This document shows positions 15,346 to 24,291 of a stretch of 39,198 nucleotides of DNA, one piece after another. Every line of letters starts with the position of its first letter. Positions within the stretch are counted from its first letter, which is position 1. The translations under genes and the position numbers were made by a program. Source of the stretch: Bacteroidota bacterium (GTDB taxonomy: Bacteria; Bacteroidota; Bacteroidia; Bacteroidales; JAAUTT01); contig JAIFLU010000259.1 of NCBI GenBank assembly GCA_020048915.1, forward strand, positions 1 to 39,198. The letters are read 5' to 3'. The notes under the pieces were generated by a model. That model searched no databases, was not told the origin of the DNA, and worked only from the letters and a program-made list of their open reading frames with translations.

Positions 15346-16908
15346 ATGTTCAAACAGGTTTTGTTTCTGATATTCATTGTATTTTCATTTCCTGCCGGAG
15401 TAGGTTTTTCTCAAACAGCAGGTCCGCTTTTGAATTATGAGATATCAATCCCTCAACCGGCATCCCATACCTATCAAATAAACCTTCGCACCAGCGGATG
15501 GAATGAGGATACCCTCCAATTCAAAATGCCAAACTGGATGCCAGGTTACTACCAAATGATGGAATACTCCAAAACAGTCGAAGGAATGTTAGCCAAAGAC
15601 ATGAATGAAAACAACATCTCAGTTGAAAAGATAAACGATAATACCTGGAGCATTGCCGGTATCAAAAACAAATCGTTTATTGTTAGTTATACCATACGTA
15701 CAAACAGGCAATTCGTGGCAAACAGTTATGTGGATAATACCCATGCTTACCTGATCCCCGAAAATAGTTTTCTGTATGTGGAAGGATTCCTTCAAACTCC
15801 GGTTTCGGTTAAGATCGTTATGAATCCTGAATGGAAGAAAATTGCAACCGGACTGGAAACGGTTGCTGGTAAATCAAATGAATTTATGGCTTCAGATTTC
15901 GATATACTATACGATTGCCCCATCCTTATCGGAAATTTGGAAGAGCTGCCTTCTTTTAGGGTAAAGGGAATTGAGCACCGGTTTATTGGCTATGCAATGG
16001 GCGATTTCGATCGGGTACTTTTCATGGACAATTTAAAAAAAGTAGTTGAAACAGCCGTTACTTTAATGGGCGATATTCCTTATAAACAGTATACTTTTAT
16101 TGGTATTGGCCCGGGACGTGGAGGAATAGAACACTTAAACAATACCACCATTAGCTTTGATGGCAGCGGGCTAAATACACCCAATGGCTTAACCCGAATG
16201 ATGAGTTTCATTGGCCACGAATACTTTCACCACTACAATGTAAAACGGATCAGGCCATTTGAACTGGGGCCTTTTGATTACGACCGGGGAAATAAAACAA
16301 ATCAGCTTTGGGTGAGCGAAGGGTTGACTGTTTATTATGAGTACCTTATTGTAAAAAGAGCCGGACTCATGGATTCACAAACTTTGTTTTCTCAATTCGA
16401 TGAAAATATAAATGCTGTTGAAAATAATCCGGGGCGGTTATATCAGTCGTTAGCACAGGCAAGTTACAATACATGGAATGATGGCCCGTTTGGGACTCAA
16501 GGAGTAGAACCGGGTAAATCAATCTCGTATTACGATAAAGGGCCGGTGGTGGGGCTGTTTTTAGATTTGGAAATCCGCAATGCCACCAATAATAAAAAGT
16601 CGCTCGACGATGTAATGCGCTTGCTATACTGGAAATATTATAAGCAGGAGCAGCGCGGATTTACTGAGGCTGAGTTTCAACAAGCATGTGAACAGGTAGC
16701 CGGAATTCCCTTAACATCGTTATTCGAATATGTCTACACCACCAAGGAACTCGACTATGCCAAATATTTAGGGTATGTGGGATTGAAAATCGACAAGCAA
16801 ACCGACGACCCAAGCGATAGCAAAAAAACACAGAAACGAATGATTAGTCGTATCGAATACCCTACCCCTTTGCAAGCTGCAATATTAAACTCGTGGTTAG
16901 GGGAATAA
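15346..16908 (+). CDS. M61-family glycyl aminopeptidase-like exported peptidase
   Basis: This 520-residue secreted metallopeptidase starts at the ATG at 15346. The frame stays open upstream to 15193, but this start places a signal peptide (VFSFPAGVGFSQ|TA, about 1-23) at the N-terminus. The zinc motif HEYFH is at 291-295, and the third-ligand region LWVSEGLTVYYEY follows about 25 residues later. Before them lies the M61 N-terminal beta domain, with MPNWMPGYYQMMEYSKTVEG (about 61-80). GPGRGGIEHLNNTTISFDG (about 256-274) precedes the active site. These are hallmarks of peptidase family M61. It lies 222 bases after the CE15-like gene in the same direction and may or may not be cotranscribed with it. 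It probably acts in the periplasm on peptides with N-terminal glycine or alanine. Confidence 0.88.
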   Translation: MFKQVLFLIFIVFSFPAGVGFSQTAGPLLNYEISIPQPASHTYQINLRTSGWNEDTLQFKMPNWMPGYYQMMEYSKTVEGMLAKDMNENNISVEKINDNTWSIAGIKNKSFIVSYTIRTNRQFVANSYVDNTHAYLIPENSFLYVEGFLQTPVSVKIVMNPEWKKIATGLETVAGKSNEFMASDFDILYDCPILIGNLEELPSFRVKGIEHRFIGYAMGDFDRVLFMDNLKKVVETAVTLMGDIPYKQYTFIGIGPGRGGIEHLNNTTISFDGSGLNTPNGLTRMMSFIGHEYFHHYNVKRIRPFELGPFDYDRGNKTNQLWVSEGLTVYYEYLIVKRAGLMDSQTLFSQFDENINAVENNPGRLYQSLAQASYNTWNDGPFGTQGVEPGKSISYYDKGPVVGLFLDLEIRNATNNKKSLDDVMRLLYWKYYKQEQRGFTEAEFQQACEQVAGIPLTSLFEYVYTTKELDYAKYLGYVGLKIDKQTDDPSDSKKTQKRMISRIEYPTPLQAAILNSWLGE

Positions 16909-17175
16909 ACCAATATGACTATCTGCGAGCTAACGCAAGCTTTTAGTGCTTGCTTAATTCCTGCAACGCTTTGCAAACACGAGCCGACTAACCAATAAAA
17001 TCGCTTAAAAAGTTAATGGAGTATATGCCTTTATGATGGCATAAATTTTGAGCAAAAAGAACCGGATATGTAAAACCTTTTTCCAAAGAGCCTTCCGCTA
17101 TTTACGACCTATTGAAAGCTTTTGGATATAAAATTTCTTACAACTGAATTCCTTGAAAATTTATACTCCATCCCT

Positions 17176-18210
17176 ATGAGAACAGCTTTTGTAATTTTAC
17201 TGATCTTGTCTGCTTCAATAGCTCAAAGCCAAATATTTAAAGGTACGGTATATGATAAGTCGACCGATAGTACATTAAGTTATGCAATAATCTATATCAG
17301 CGGAACATCCATTGGAACCGCCGCCGATAAGCATGGTAACTTTGCACTCGATGTTTCGGGATACGCTTCCATGCCAATAACCATAAGCCTTATTGGCTAT
17401 TACTCGTTTACATTATCCGAACATAGCAGCACTAAAAGCTATGATATCTATCTTTCTCCCAAGATCAAAGAATTAAACGAGGTGGTAGTAACAGCAAAAA
17501 ATGGAAACAGGGAAACGTATATGCGAATATTTAGGAGAGAATTCCTGGGCGAATCCAATAATGCTATGGAGTGCGATATTTTGAATGAAAAAGATCTTCG
17601 TTTTGTTTATTATGCCGATAGCAGCACATTAAGGGCATATTCCCTGCAACCAATTCTTATTCATAATAAAGCCCTGGGTTATACCATTACGTATTACCTC
17701 GATAAATTCAAATATACGCGCAAAAGTGGCGCTTTTGGTGAATATATGATAACATTCATTGTGCTGGGGAACTATTTAATTAAAGATGAGATATTAACAC
17801 TAACTGATACCGAAAAGCGAAAAACAGAAGAACGGAGAAAAAAAGCTTATTTGGGATCGCGGATGCATTTTTTCAGGTTACTTCATCAGGGAAACCTATC
17901 ACAAATCGGAAATTATAACATTTCGCTTTCAGATGATCCGGCTGTTTCAAAAGGATTTCTAATTGGGTCGAAAACACCTGTAAAAGCTGACTCACTTGTG
18001 ATTCGGCAGGATAGCAGTTCCAGTTACTTAAGAGATGAAGGGGCATTAAATGTGAAGTTCCGATTAAAATATTCCAAACTAACTATAAAAATGGATTCGG
18101 TTTACTTTCAGAAAAATGGATATTTTGATCCCCTTGAAATCTGGTTTGAAGGAGAAATGTCTAAACAACGAATAGGCGATCTTTTGCCGTTCGAATATTT
18201 TCTAAAATAA
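17176..18210 (+). CDS. Exported protein with carboxypeptidase-regulatory-like domain
   Basis: This 344-residue exported protein starts at the ATG at 17176 with a clear signal peptide (LLILSASIAQSQ|IF). An upstream in-frame start at 17122 would bury that signal. Residues about 20-105 form a CarboxypepD_reg-like domain: FKGTVYDKSTDSTLSYAIIYISGTSIGTAADKHGNF, with the strand ending LNEVVVTAK. This is the same domain type as in TonB receptors, but no plug or barrel follows. The remaining 240 residues (REFLGESNNAMECDILNEKD, FRLLHQGNLSQIGNYNISL) match a pattern common in standalone Bacteroidota proteins of unknown function. It is likely periplasmic or outer-membrane associated. Nearby genes are monocistronic-looking. 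Confidence 0.75.
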   Translation: MRTAFVILLILSASIAQSQIFKGTVYDKSTDSTLSYAIIYISGTSIGTAADKHGNFALDVSGYASMPITISLIGYYSFTLSEHSSTKSYDIYLSPKIKELNEVVVTAKNGNRETYMRIFRREFLGESNNAMECDILNEKDLRFVYYADSSTLRAYSLQPILIHNKALGYTITYYLDKFKYTRKSGAFGEYMITFIVLGNYLIKDEILTLTDTEKRKTEERRKKAYLGSRMHFFRLLHQGNLSQIGNYNISLSDDPAVSKGFLIGSKTPVKADSLVIRQDSSSSYLRDEGALNVKFRLKYSKLTIKMDSVYFQKNGYFDPLEIWFEGEMSKQRIGDLLPFEYFLK

Positions 18211-18391
18211 AAAGTCACCAATAAACTAGTCTTACCAATGTTTAGCTTTTCAACTAGGAAGCCAATATTTCTAAATATATGAAAGTGTCCAATTGAAAAT
18301 ATAATAAAAAACTAATATTATCGGTTGGAAATCTGACCACCCACAAATTTGGATTGGGGAAAAACTAACGAGAGTATGTCTACAGGATTTT

Positions 18392-18421
18392 TTTGACTTT
18401 TTTATTTATTTTGTATATTTA
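18392..18421 (+). promoter_or_regulatory. Promoter of the YegP-like gene
   Basis: TTTG (18392-18395) and TATATTTA (18414-18421) are spaced by 18 bases, one mismatch from TTTG/TAnnTTTG. The start codon is 35 bases after the -7 box. Confidence 0.45.
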
Positions 18422-18456
18422 GTGCAATCTTATATTAACTCATAAAAAATAGTGAA

Positions 18457-18783
18457 ATGGGAAAGTATGTTATTAAAAAAGGTAAAAACAACGAGTATTA
18501 TTTCAGTTTAAAAGCTGATAACGGTCAGGTCATTCTATCAAGTGAAGGATATTCTTCAAAATCGGCATGTGAAAACGGCATTGATTCTGTGAAAAAAAAC
18601 TCGCCCGATGATGGAAAGTACGAGCGGAAAAAATCTACCAATGGCAAACACCACTTTAACCTAAAAGCAGGTAATAATCAGATTATTGGGAAAAGTGAAA
18701 TGTATGAATCTGAAGCAGGTATGAATAATGGCATAGAGTCAGTAAAGAAGAATGGGCCAAGTTCAACTATTATTGAAGAATAA
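18457..18783 (+). CDS. YegP/UPF0339 (DUF1508) tandem-domain protein
   Basis: This 108-residue cytoplasmic protein is made of two copies of the DUF1508 unit. Copy 1 (about 1-50) has KYVIKKGKNNEYYFSLKADN and SSEGYSSKSACENGIDSVKK. Copy 2 (about 51-102) has KYERKKSTNGKHHFNLKAGN and KSEMYESEAGMNNGIESVKK. Each unit ends in the family's 'GI.SVKKN'. The two-repeat form is the standard E. coli YegP arrangement. The biochemical role is not established. The gene is monocistronic, with its own promoter and a strong terminator. Identification is confident because both repeats are intact. Confidence 0.9.
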   Translation: MGKYVIKKGKNNEYYFSLKADNGQVILSSEGYSSKSACENGIDSVKKNSPDDGKYERKKSTNGKHHFNLKAGNNQIIGKSEMYESEAGMNNGIESVKKNGPSSTIIEE

Positions 18784-18799
18784 TTTAATTGAAAATCAA

Positions 18800-18842
18800 A
18801 AAAGGGGAGTCGAAAATTAAACTATTCCCCTTTTGTTTTTTA
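18800..18842 (+). terminator. Rho-independent terminator after the YegP-like gene
   Basis: The stem aaaagggga (18800-18808) pairs perfectly with tcccctttt (18826-18834), with a 17-base loop and a T-rich tail to 18842. Confidence 0.8.
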
Positions 18843-19333
18843 TGCAACTTTACCATCCCAGCTTTTATTGAGAATGTTTGGGAAAGCCTCTATTTTTAAA
18901 GATAGTCCGTCTACTTTGATTCCTTTCCTGTCAGAAATAATTTGCATACCATTATTCAATAGACCTTGGAGCCCATTCGCATCTGTTTATCAGCCAGACT
19001 TGCTCAGTTTTGAATTACTCATTTCATATTGATGAAGTTTATCCTGTCTGGAGGGAAGTTTACAATAAACCTAAAAAAAGCCCGAGCATCATTGCACATG
19101 CAATACTGGCTTTGTATCGAAAGCATTTGCTGACTTTTATCACTGTAAAAACTAGCAAAAACAGAGCATACTATCAGATCCAAACTGGTTGTTAATTCCA
19201 AATCGATTTCCGGTTTTAGTAAGAATCCACGCTTATCAGAAATTTACACCAAAGTCATGCTCTTTTTTATAGTTTATTTGTATTATTAACGTTTTCTGAC
19301 CAAGCTGACAGATAAACACAGAAAATAAGTACG
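18843..19333. other. Region with only gene fragments
   Basis: No complete gene is apparent. On the minus strand, 18840-18986 encodes an open 48-residue fragment ending IEAFPNILNKSWDGKVA before a stop. It looks protein-like but has no start, because stops lie immediately upstream. On the plus strand, 19010-19195 (TTG start) encodes 61 residues that I do not recognise. Both may be debris of former genes. I found no promoter, RNA or terminal repeats here. Confidence 0.35.
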
Positions 19334-19863
19334 ATGATAGATTTCTTGTTAAGCCAAAAGACGAACAGATTGGTATATTTCTTAATTAGTCCTTTGCTTT
19401 TAATTGTTCTGTCTCCTTCAATTTTTATGTCCATTAGTAATGCGCAAAAGGCCTTCGTTCTCCTGCTTTTTATTATCTGGATACAAGGATGTTTATTTTT
19501 TTTCTGACGTTTGGAATAGGAAGAAAAGTGACGCGAGTAGAAAATCGCCGATTTAATTGTGTCAAGATTGAAACATATTCTATTCATTGTTTATTCGATT
19601 TCTTATTGTTTTCAATAATAATATTCGCATTGATATATGGCGAATTAACCAATGTTTTCAATTTTGATTTATTTCTCGGATATATAGCTTTTTTTATTTC
19701 CGGGTTTTTAAGGGCAAAATCATTTTCAAAATTGCTAGTTTCGCTGGAACTTGAGAAAGAAATTAGTCTTAAGGATTATTTATTGTCAATTTATTTAGTG
19801 CTAAACCCAATAATCGGAATTTGGAATATTCACTCACGGATCATGCATTTATCTAAGGAATAA
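19334..19863 (+). pseudogene. Small polytopic membrane protein split by a T8 frameshift
   Basis: An ORF from the ATG at 19334 reads MIDFLLSQKTNRLVYFLISP and continues through two hydrophobic segments to GCLFFF, then stops at 19505. The overlapping ORF from 19489 continues the membrane protein (FLTFGIGRKVTRVENRRF, two or more helices, ending NIHSRIMHLSKE) to 19863. Joining the two at the run of eight Ts (19496-19503) gives one protein of about 175 residues with about four helices and no odd junction. The cause may be a true indel, a sequence error at the homopolymer, or -1 ribosomal slippage on the T run. I do not recognise the family. It lies 56 bases before another membrane protein gene. Confidence 0.5.
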
Positions 19864-19918
19864 AAAAACCTGTAACAGATCTTAACCAAACCAATAATTC
19901 AACAAACAACTTAACCTC

Positions 19919-20368
19919 ATGAAAAAGCCCTCCATTGTATATTGGATGAACGGAATTTTATTGTTCAGATTGATACTGGTAATGCTTATCGTTGTTACTG
20001 CAATAGTCCTATTATATGTACATCCTGAAAGTGGTTTTTTTGCCGGGTTCGCTAAAGGAGTTTTAAATAAGATTGATGTGGAAGATCCTTATAATAACCA
20101 GCCATATGCTATTGGCCAACTTACTGCTTTATTTCTGTTTCCTGCATTGGCAGCTTTTTCTGAACTAATGTTCTTGAATAAAAGAAAAAGCATGGGATTT
20201 TGGATTGCATTTACAATTGAGGTTTTATTAATTATTGGCAATCGGGGATTTCCTTTTTTCTCAATTGTGATCTTTATTCTTGCAATGAATAAATCCACAC
20301 GATTATATATGAGTGGCAAAAATCAGGAAATAGCTACCCCTGATTTGATTGATAGTGATATTGAATAG
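19919..20368 (+). CDS. Polytopic inner-membrane protein, unrecognised
   Basis: This 149-residue protein has four likely transmembrane helices (about 14-34, 66-86, 93-108 and 112-125). A hydrophilic loop (GVLNKIDVEDPYNNQPYAIGQ) sits between the first two, and the tail is acidic (ATPDLIDSDIE). I do not recognise its family. It follows the frameshifted membrane protein by 56 bases in the same direction, so the two may be a unit. No terminator is evident between it and the PAS regulator 144 bases downstream, but the spacing suggests a separate transcript. The ATG at 19919 is preceded by an AT-rich, weak ribosome-binding region, as is usual in this phylum. Confidence 0.6.
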   Translation: MKKPSIVYWMNGILLFRLILVMLIVVTAIVLLYVHPESGFFAGFAKGVLNKIDVEDPYNNQPYAIGQLTALFLFPALAAFSELMFLNKRKSMGFWIAFTIEVLLIIGNRGFPFFSIVIFILAMNKSTRLYMSGKNQEIATPDLIDSDIE

Positions 20369-20512
20369 GCTGGATTTTAGCAAATTGAATGTAAGGCAAA
20401 TTTTTTATACCCTGTTTAACATCATTCCATCATTCTCAATCATCTGGCATTTGTAAATTCCGTAACACCAACTTTTTATTATCTTGCATGTGCTATTGAA
20501 TGCTACTGAATT

Positions 20513-22498
20513 ATGGAAAAGATTAAATCACTTCTTGATCATATTAGAGCCCTGGAATCGGAGTTGCAAACCATTAACGACGAAATTGAAAACGAAAAGG
20601 GTAGCTTCTTTAATACCATTGTTGAAAATTCTCCGGGCTTTATTTCCATTGTTCAAGAAAATAAATTTGTCTTTATTAATTCTGCGGGCTTGCAACTGTT
20701 AGGCCTGGAAAAGACAGCCCCCGTAATTGGATATGAAATATTTGATTTTTTCCATTCCGAAAATCGTGTTGAACTTGAAAAACAACTTCAATCCGCTTTA
20801 AATAAAGAAAAAAGAAAGCCTGTAATTGTCAAAATGCTTCATAAAAAGCTTTCCTGGTTCGATGTCGAATTAAGTTCCACTTCATTTAATTACAATCGCG
20901 AACCATCCATTTTACTGATATGCCGGGATGTTACCCACGAATACGAGAGCATAAGAATATCGCAGCAGGAAGAAAAACTACGAACCGATATCCTGAATTC
21001 ATTCGATGAATTAATTGCTTTTTACGAGCCCGATCATAAAATAAAATGGCTGAACAATTCGGCAAAAAAACAATTGGGAATTGAAGATAATTCCTACATC
21101 GGAAAGCAATGCTATAAAGTTTGGTATAACTCCTCCGATCCCTGCAAAAGCTGTCCGGTAGTGGATGTAAGCTACGAATCTTCCGAACGGATTACCACCC
21201 GTGGCGATAAAAGAAGCTGGCTGGTAAGGCACACCCCGTTAGTCGATTCTGCCGGAAAAATAAGCGGATACATAGAATTCAGCTCCGATATAACCGTTAA
21301 GCTAGAGCTCGAATCGGAGCTTAAAAAAAGTAGGGAGCGCTTACAAAAAGCGGAAGTAGTTGCATCGCTGGCGCACTTTGAGCACGACATCGAAAAAAAC
21401 TTGAAATTATGGTCACCAGGGGCCTACCCTATTCTAGGTTTGCCCCATAATGAAGATTACCTGAAAAATGTAGACTTCCTGAGTAACCTTCATTCCGACG
21501 ATGCTGAGCGAGCGTCTTCGCTGCTTGAGAAAGCCTATCGGGAAGAATTAGGGTTTGACCTGGTTTACAGAATTATTGATTCGAATGGAATCGAAAAAAC
21601 GTTGCATGGCATTGGTGAAGTGCAGAAAGGTAAACATGGAAGCAGAAAATTTTTTGGTACCATGCAGGATATTACCCATATTCTGAAACTTAAAAAGAAA
21701 TTAGCTGAAGAGGAAGATAAATATAAAAAACTGGCCGATTTCTCACCTATGGGAATTTGCATTGGAGACGATTGCAGCATTAATTACATGAACGATACAC
21801 TCCTGCATACTTTAGGCTACAATTCTGTGGAAGAACTCTCCCGGTCAGGAATCGAAAACATCCTGTTTCCGGAAGATATGCATATCGTGACCCACATTCT
21901 TAAACATTTTAAGGAAGGAACTATTAATTTCCCGGAAAAAAAAGTGGTCAGAATTGTTCGGAAAGATGAGTCAATCAGGCATTTAGAAATATTTGTCACC
22001 GATTGTACCATTGATAATAAATTATACCTTCAAGCTATTACCCAGGATATTACAGCCGAAATGGAAATAGAACATATCCGGAAAAAGCTGGCTGCCGATG
22101 CTTTATATATCAATCAGAAAAATAAAATTACCCTGGAGATTCGCAACGAACTCGATAAAATTATTTCTACCCAAAAAGGAATTCCTAAAAACACCTTTCA
22201 AAAAATATACGATATCATTGGTTCGTATGAGCGATTAGATGATGATTGGCAAATACTAAAAACACATTTCGAACAAATTCATCCAAACTTTTTTACGCGC
22301 TTAAACCAGGAATATCCGTGCTTATCGGTAAACGACATCAAGCACTGTGCCTGTATAAAGTTAAATTTTGACACCAAAGAAACAGCCCGGTTTTTTAATG
22401 TGAAACCCGATTCCATCCAAATGTCGCGTGTAAGATTAAAAAAGAAATTGGTTCTCTCCGAAACTACCGATCTACGAAGCTTTATCCTCAATTTTTAA
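20513..22498 (+). CDS. Multi-PAS domain sensor with C-terminal LuxR-like HTH
   Basis: This 661-residue cytoplasmic regulator starts with a short coiled coil (1-28). Four PAS/PAC units follow: about 33-145, 155-270, 285-395 (PAS-3 fold, LWSPGAYPILGL) and 400-510. A linker helix leads to a C-terminal helix-turn-helix (about 595-661, LSVNDIKHCACIKLNFDTKETARFFNV...RLKKKL). This HTH type resembles LuxR-like DNA-binding ends seen on Bacteroidota sensor proteins. There is no histidine-kinase or GGDEF domain, so sensing and DNA binding are in one chain. The second PAS has Cys200, Cys211 and Cys214 (CYKVWYNSSDPCKSCPV), a known Cys-bearing PAS variant that could bind metal or respond to redox. The gene lies directly upstream of cydAB, which suggests, but does not prove, control of the oxidase. 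Confidence 0.8.
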   Translation: MEKIKSLLDHIRALESELQTINDEIENEKGSFFNTIVENSPGFISIVQENKFVFINSAGLQLLGLEKTAPVIGYEIFDFFHSENRVELEKQLQSALNKEKRKPVIVKMLHKKLSWFDVELSSTSFNYNREPSILLICRDVTHEYESIRISQQEEKLRTDILNSFDELIAFYEPDHKIKWLNNSAKKQLGIEDNSYIGKQCYKVWYNSSDPCKSCPVVDVSYESSERITTRGDKRSWLVRHTPLVDSAGKISGYIEFSSDITVKLELESELKKSRERLQKAEVVASLAHFEHDIEKNLKLWSPGAYPILGLPHNEDYLKNVDFLSNLHSDDAERASSLLEKAYREELGFDLVYRIIDSNGIEKTLHGIGEVQKGKHGSRKFFGTMQDITHILKLKKKLAEEEDKYKKLADFSPMGICIGDDCSINYMNDTLLHTLGYNSVEELSRSGIENILFPEDMHIVTHILKHFKEGTINFPEKKVVRIVRKDESIRHLEIFVTDCTIDNKLYLQAITQDITAEMEIEHIRKKLAADALYINQKNKITLEIRNELDKIISTQKGIPKNTFQKIYDIIGSYERLDDDWQILKTHFEQIHPNFFTRLNQEYPCLSVNDIKHCACIKLNFDTKETARFFNVKPDSIQMSRVRLKKKLVLSETTDLRSFILNF

Positions 22499-22614
22499 GA
22501 TCATTTTGTAGACTACACCTAACTCAAAGTAAGTTTAAAGGAAAGATTTGATGTGCTGGTAAACGTTTGCAACGCGTGCCAAATAAATTGCACCCAACAA
22601 CCTCGCGTCAGCGC

Positions 22615-22648
22615 TTTAAACGATTTTATTCGTTTGGTAATACATTTG
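22615..22648 (+). promoter_or_regulatory. Candidate promoter of cydAB
   Basis: TACATTTG (22641-22648) is a perfect TAnnTTTG box. The upstream element is weak (TTTA at 22615-22618, spacing 22). The leader to the cydA ATG would be about 70 bases. Confidence 0.5.
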
Positions 22649-22724
22649 TAACACCTTATATTACTTATTTACAATTAATTAAATTTTACATTCGTCCATA
22701 TTTTTTTACTCAAACTAACAAAAA

Positions 22725-24278
22725 ATGGATACTAACATCGATCTGACATTAGTGGATTGGTCCAGGGCGCAGTTCGCCCTAACAGCCATGTATCACTGGA
22801 TTTTTGTCCCCCTTACACTGGGGTTAGGTTTTTTGGTTGCCTTTATGGAAACCATGTATGTAAAAACAGGAGATCCGGAATGGAAACGGATTACCAAATT
22901 CTGGATGACACTCTTTGGTATCAACTTCGCCATTGGAGTCGCCACCGGTATCATTCTCGAATTTCAATTTGGTACCAACTGGTCAAATTATTCGTGGTTT
23001 GTAGGCGACATTTTTGGAGCGCCACTGGCTGTCGAAGGAATCCTGGCTTTTTTCATGGAATCTACCTTTATTGCCATCATGTTTTTTGGTTGGAATAAGG
23101 TGAGTAAAAAATCGCACTTATTTGCCACCTGGCTTACAGCTATCGGGGCTAACCTATCCGCGCTATGGATACTTGTGGCAAACGCCTGGATGCAGTTCCC
23201 TGCCGGTATGCATTTTAATCCCGACACCGCCCGAAACGAAATGGTCAATTTCTGGGAAGTCCTATTCTCACCATTTGCCATCAACAAATTTTTACATACC
23301 ATCTCCTCCGGATTTGTATTAGCATCGGTATTTGTAGTAGGTATTTCGGCATGGTTCCTTCTAAAGAAACGCGAAATCGTATTTGCCAAAAAAAGTATTG
23401 TTGTTGCCGCCGTTTTCGGAATAATCTCTTCTGTTTACCTGGCTTTTACCGGTGATGGTTCTGCCCGTCTCGTTGCCAATAAGCAACCTATGAAATTTGC
23501 AGCATTTGAAGGATTATACAATGGACATGTTGGAGTTCCTATAACTGCTTTTGGAGTAGTTTCAGGTCAGCAGAATGAAAAAGAAAATTATCTTCCCAAC
23601 ATAACCGTCAAAATTGAAATTCCTAACCTGCTTAGCTACCTGGCTTACCTTGATCCGAATGCCTATGTTCCAGGAATTAACGACTTAATTAATGGAAACC
23701 CCGAGCAGGGCATTATGTCGGCAAAGGAAAAAATTGAACGGGGCAAATTAGCTCGCCAGACTTTCAAAGAATTTAGGTTAGCAAAGTCTCAAAAAGATAG
23801 TATAAAGTATGCTGAATTGAAAACAAAAATGCTTGATAAGTCCTTTCAGGAAAACTATTTCAAATATTTCGGCTATAGTTTTATTAATTCCCCTAATGAG
23901 CTGATCCCAAGCATACCTCTGACTTTTTATAGTTTCCGGATAATGATATTCCTTGGATTTTATTTTATCCTTTTCTTTATTCTGGTACTCATTTTTACAT
24001 TTAAAAATAACATTGAAAATAAAAAATGGTTCCTGAGGTTGGCAATTATTAGTATACCGCTGGCCTATATAGCCGGTCAGGCCGGATGGATTGTCGCCGA
24101 AGTAGGTCGTCAACCCTGGGTTATTCAGGATTATCTCCCCACCATGGCAGCCGTTTCGCACATTAGCAGTTCTGCTGTTCAGGTAACATTCTGGCTTTTC
24201 GGTCTCATCTTTACAGCTTTATTAATTGCTGAGATAAAAATTATGACTACACAAATAAAAAACGGACCCAAAATATAA
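22725..24278 (+). CDS. cydA: Cytochrome bd ubiquinol/menaquinol oxidase subunit I
   Basis: CydA carries the haems and the quinol site of the high-affinity cytochrome bd terminal oxidase in the inner membrane. It reduces O2 to water without pumping protons. The protein has 517 residues and about nine helices. The N-terminal helix has the haem b595 ligand region AMYHWIFVPLTLGLG (His24). A central quinol-binding Q-loop has NKQPMKFAAFEGLY (about 257-270). VAEVGRQPW (about 460-468) is the conserved GRQPW motif. The Q-loop between helices VI and VII is of moderate length and carries a charged helix (SAKEKIERGKLARQTFKEF), so it differs from the short B. subtilis type. The gene is 13 bases before cydB. 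The identification is certain. Confidence 0.95.
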   Translation: MDTNIDLTLVDWSRAQFALTAMYHWIFVPLTLGLGFLVAFMETMYVKTGDPEWKRITKFWMTLFGINFAIGVATGIILEFQFGTNWSNYSWFVGDIFGAPLAVEGILAFFMESTFIAIMFFGWNKVSKKSHLFATWLTAIGANLSALWILVANAWMQFPAGMHFNPDTARNEMVNFWEVLFSPFAINKFLHTISSGFVLASVFVVGISAWFLLKKREIVFAKKSIVVAAVFGIISSVYLAFTGDGSARLVANKQPMKFAAFEGLYNGHVGVPITAFGVVSGQQNEKENYLPNITVKIEIPNLLSYLAYLDPNAYVPGINDLINGNPEQGIMSAKEKIERGKLARQTFKEFRLAKSQKDSIKYAELKTKMLDKSFQENYFKYFGYSFINSPNELIPSIPLTFYSFRIMIFLGFYFILFFILVLIFTFKNNIENKKWFLRLAIISIPLAYIAGQAGWIVAEVGRQPWVIQDYLPTMAAVSHISSSAVQVTFWLFGLIFTALLIAEIKIMTTQIKNGPKI

Positions 24279-24291
24279 GGAGGAAGAAATT

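Noticed and set aside
16935..16953. Hairpin gcaagc/gcttgc as terminator of the M61 gene
   Set aside because: The stem is only 6 bp and has no following T run.
22757..23389. Long frames overlapping cydA on both strands
   Set aside because: They are shadows of the secure cydA frame and have no family features.
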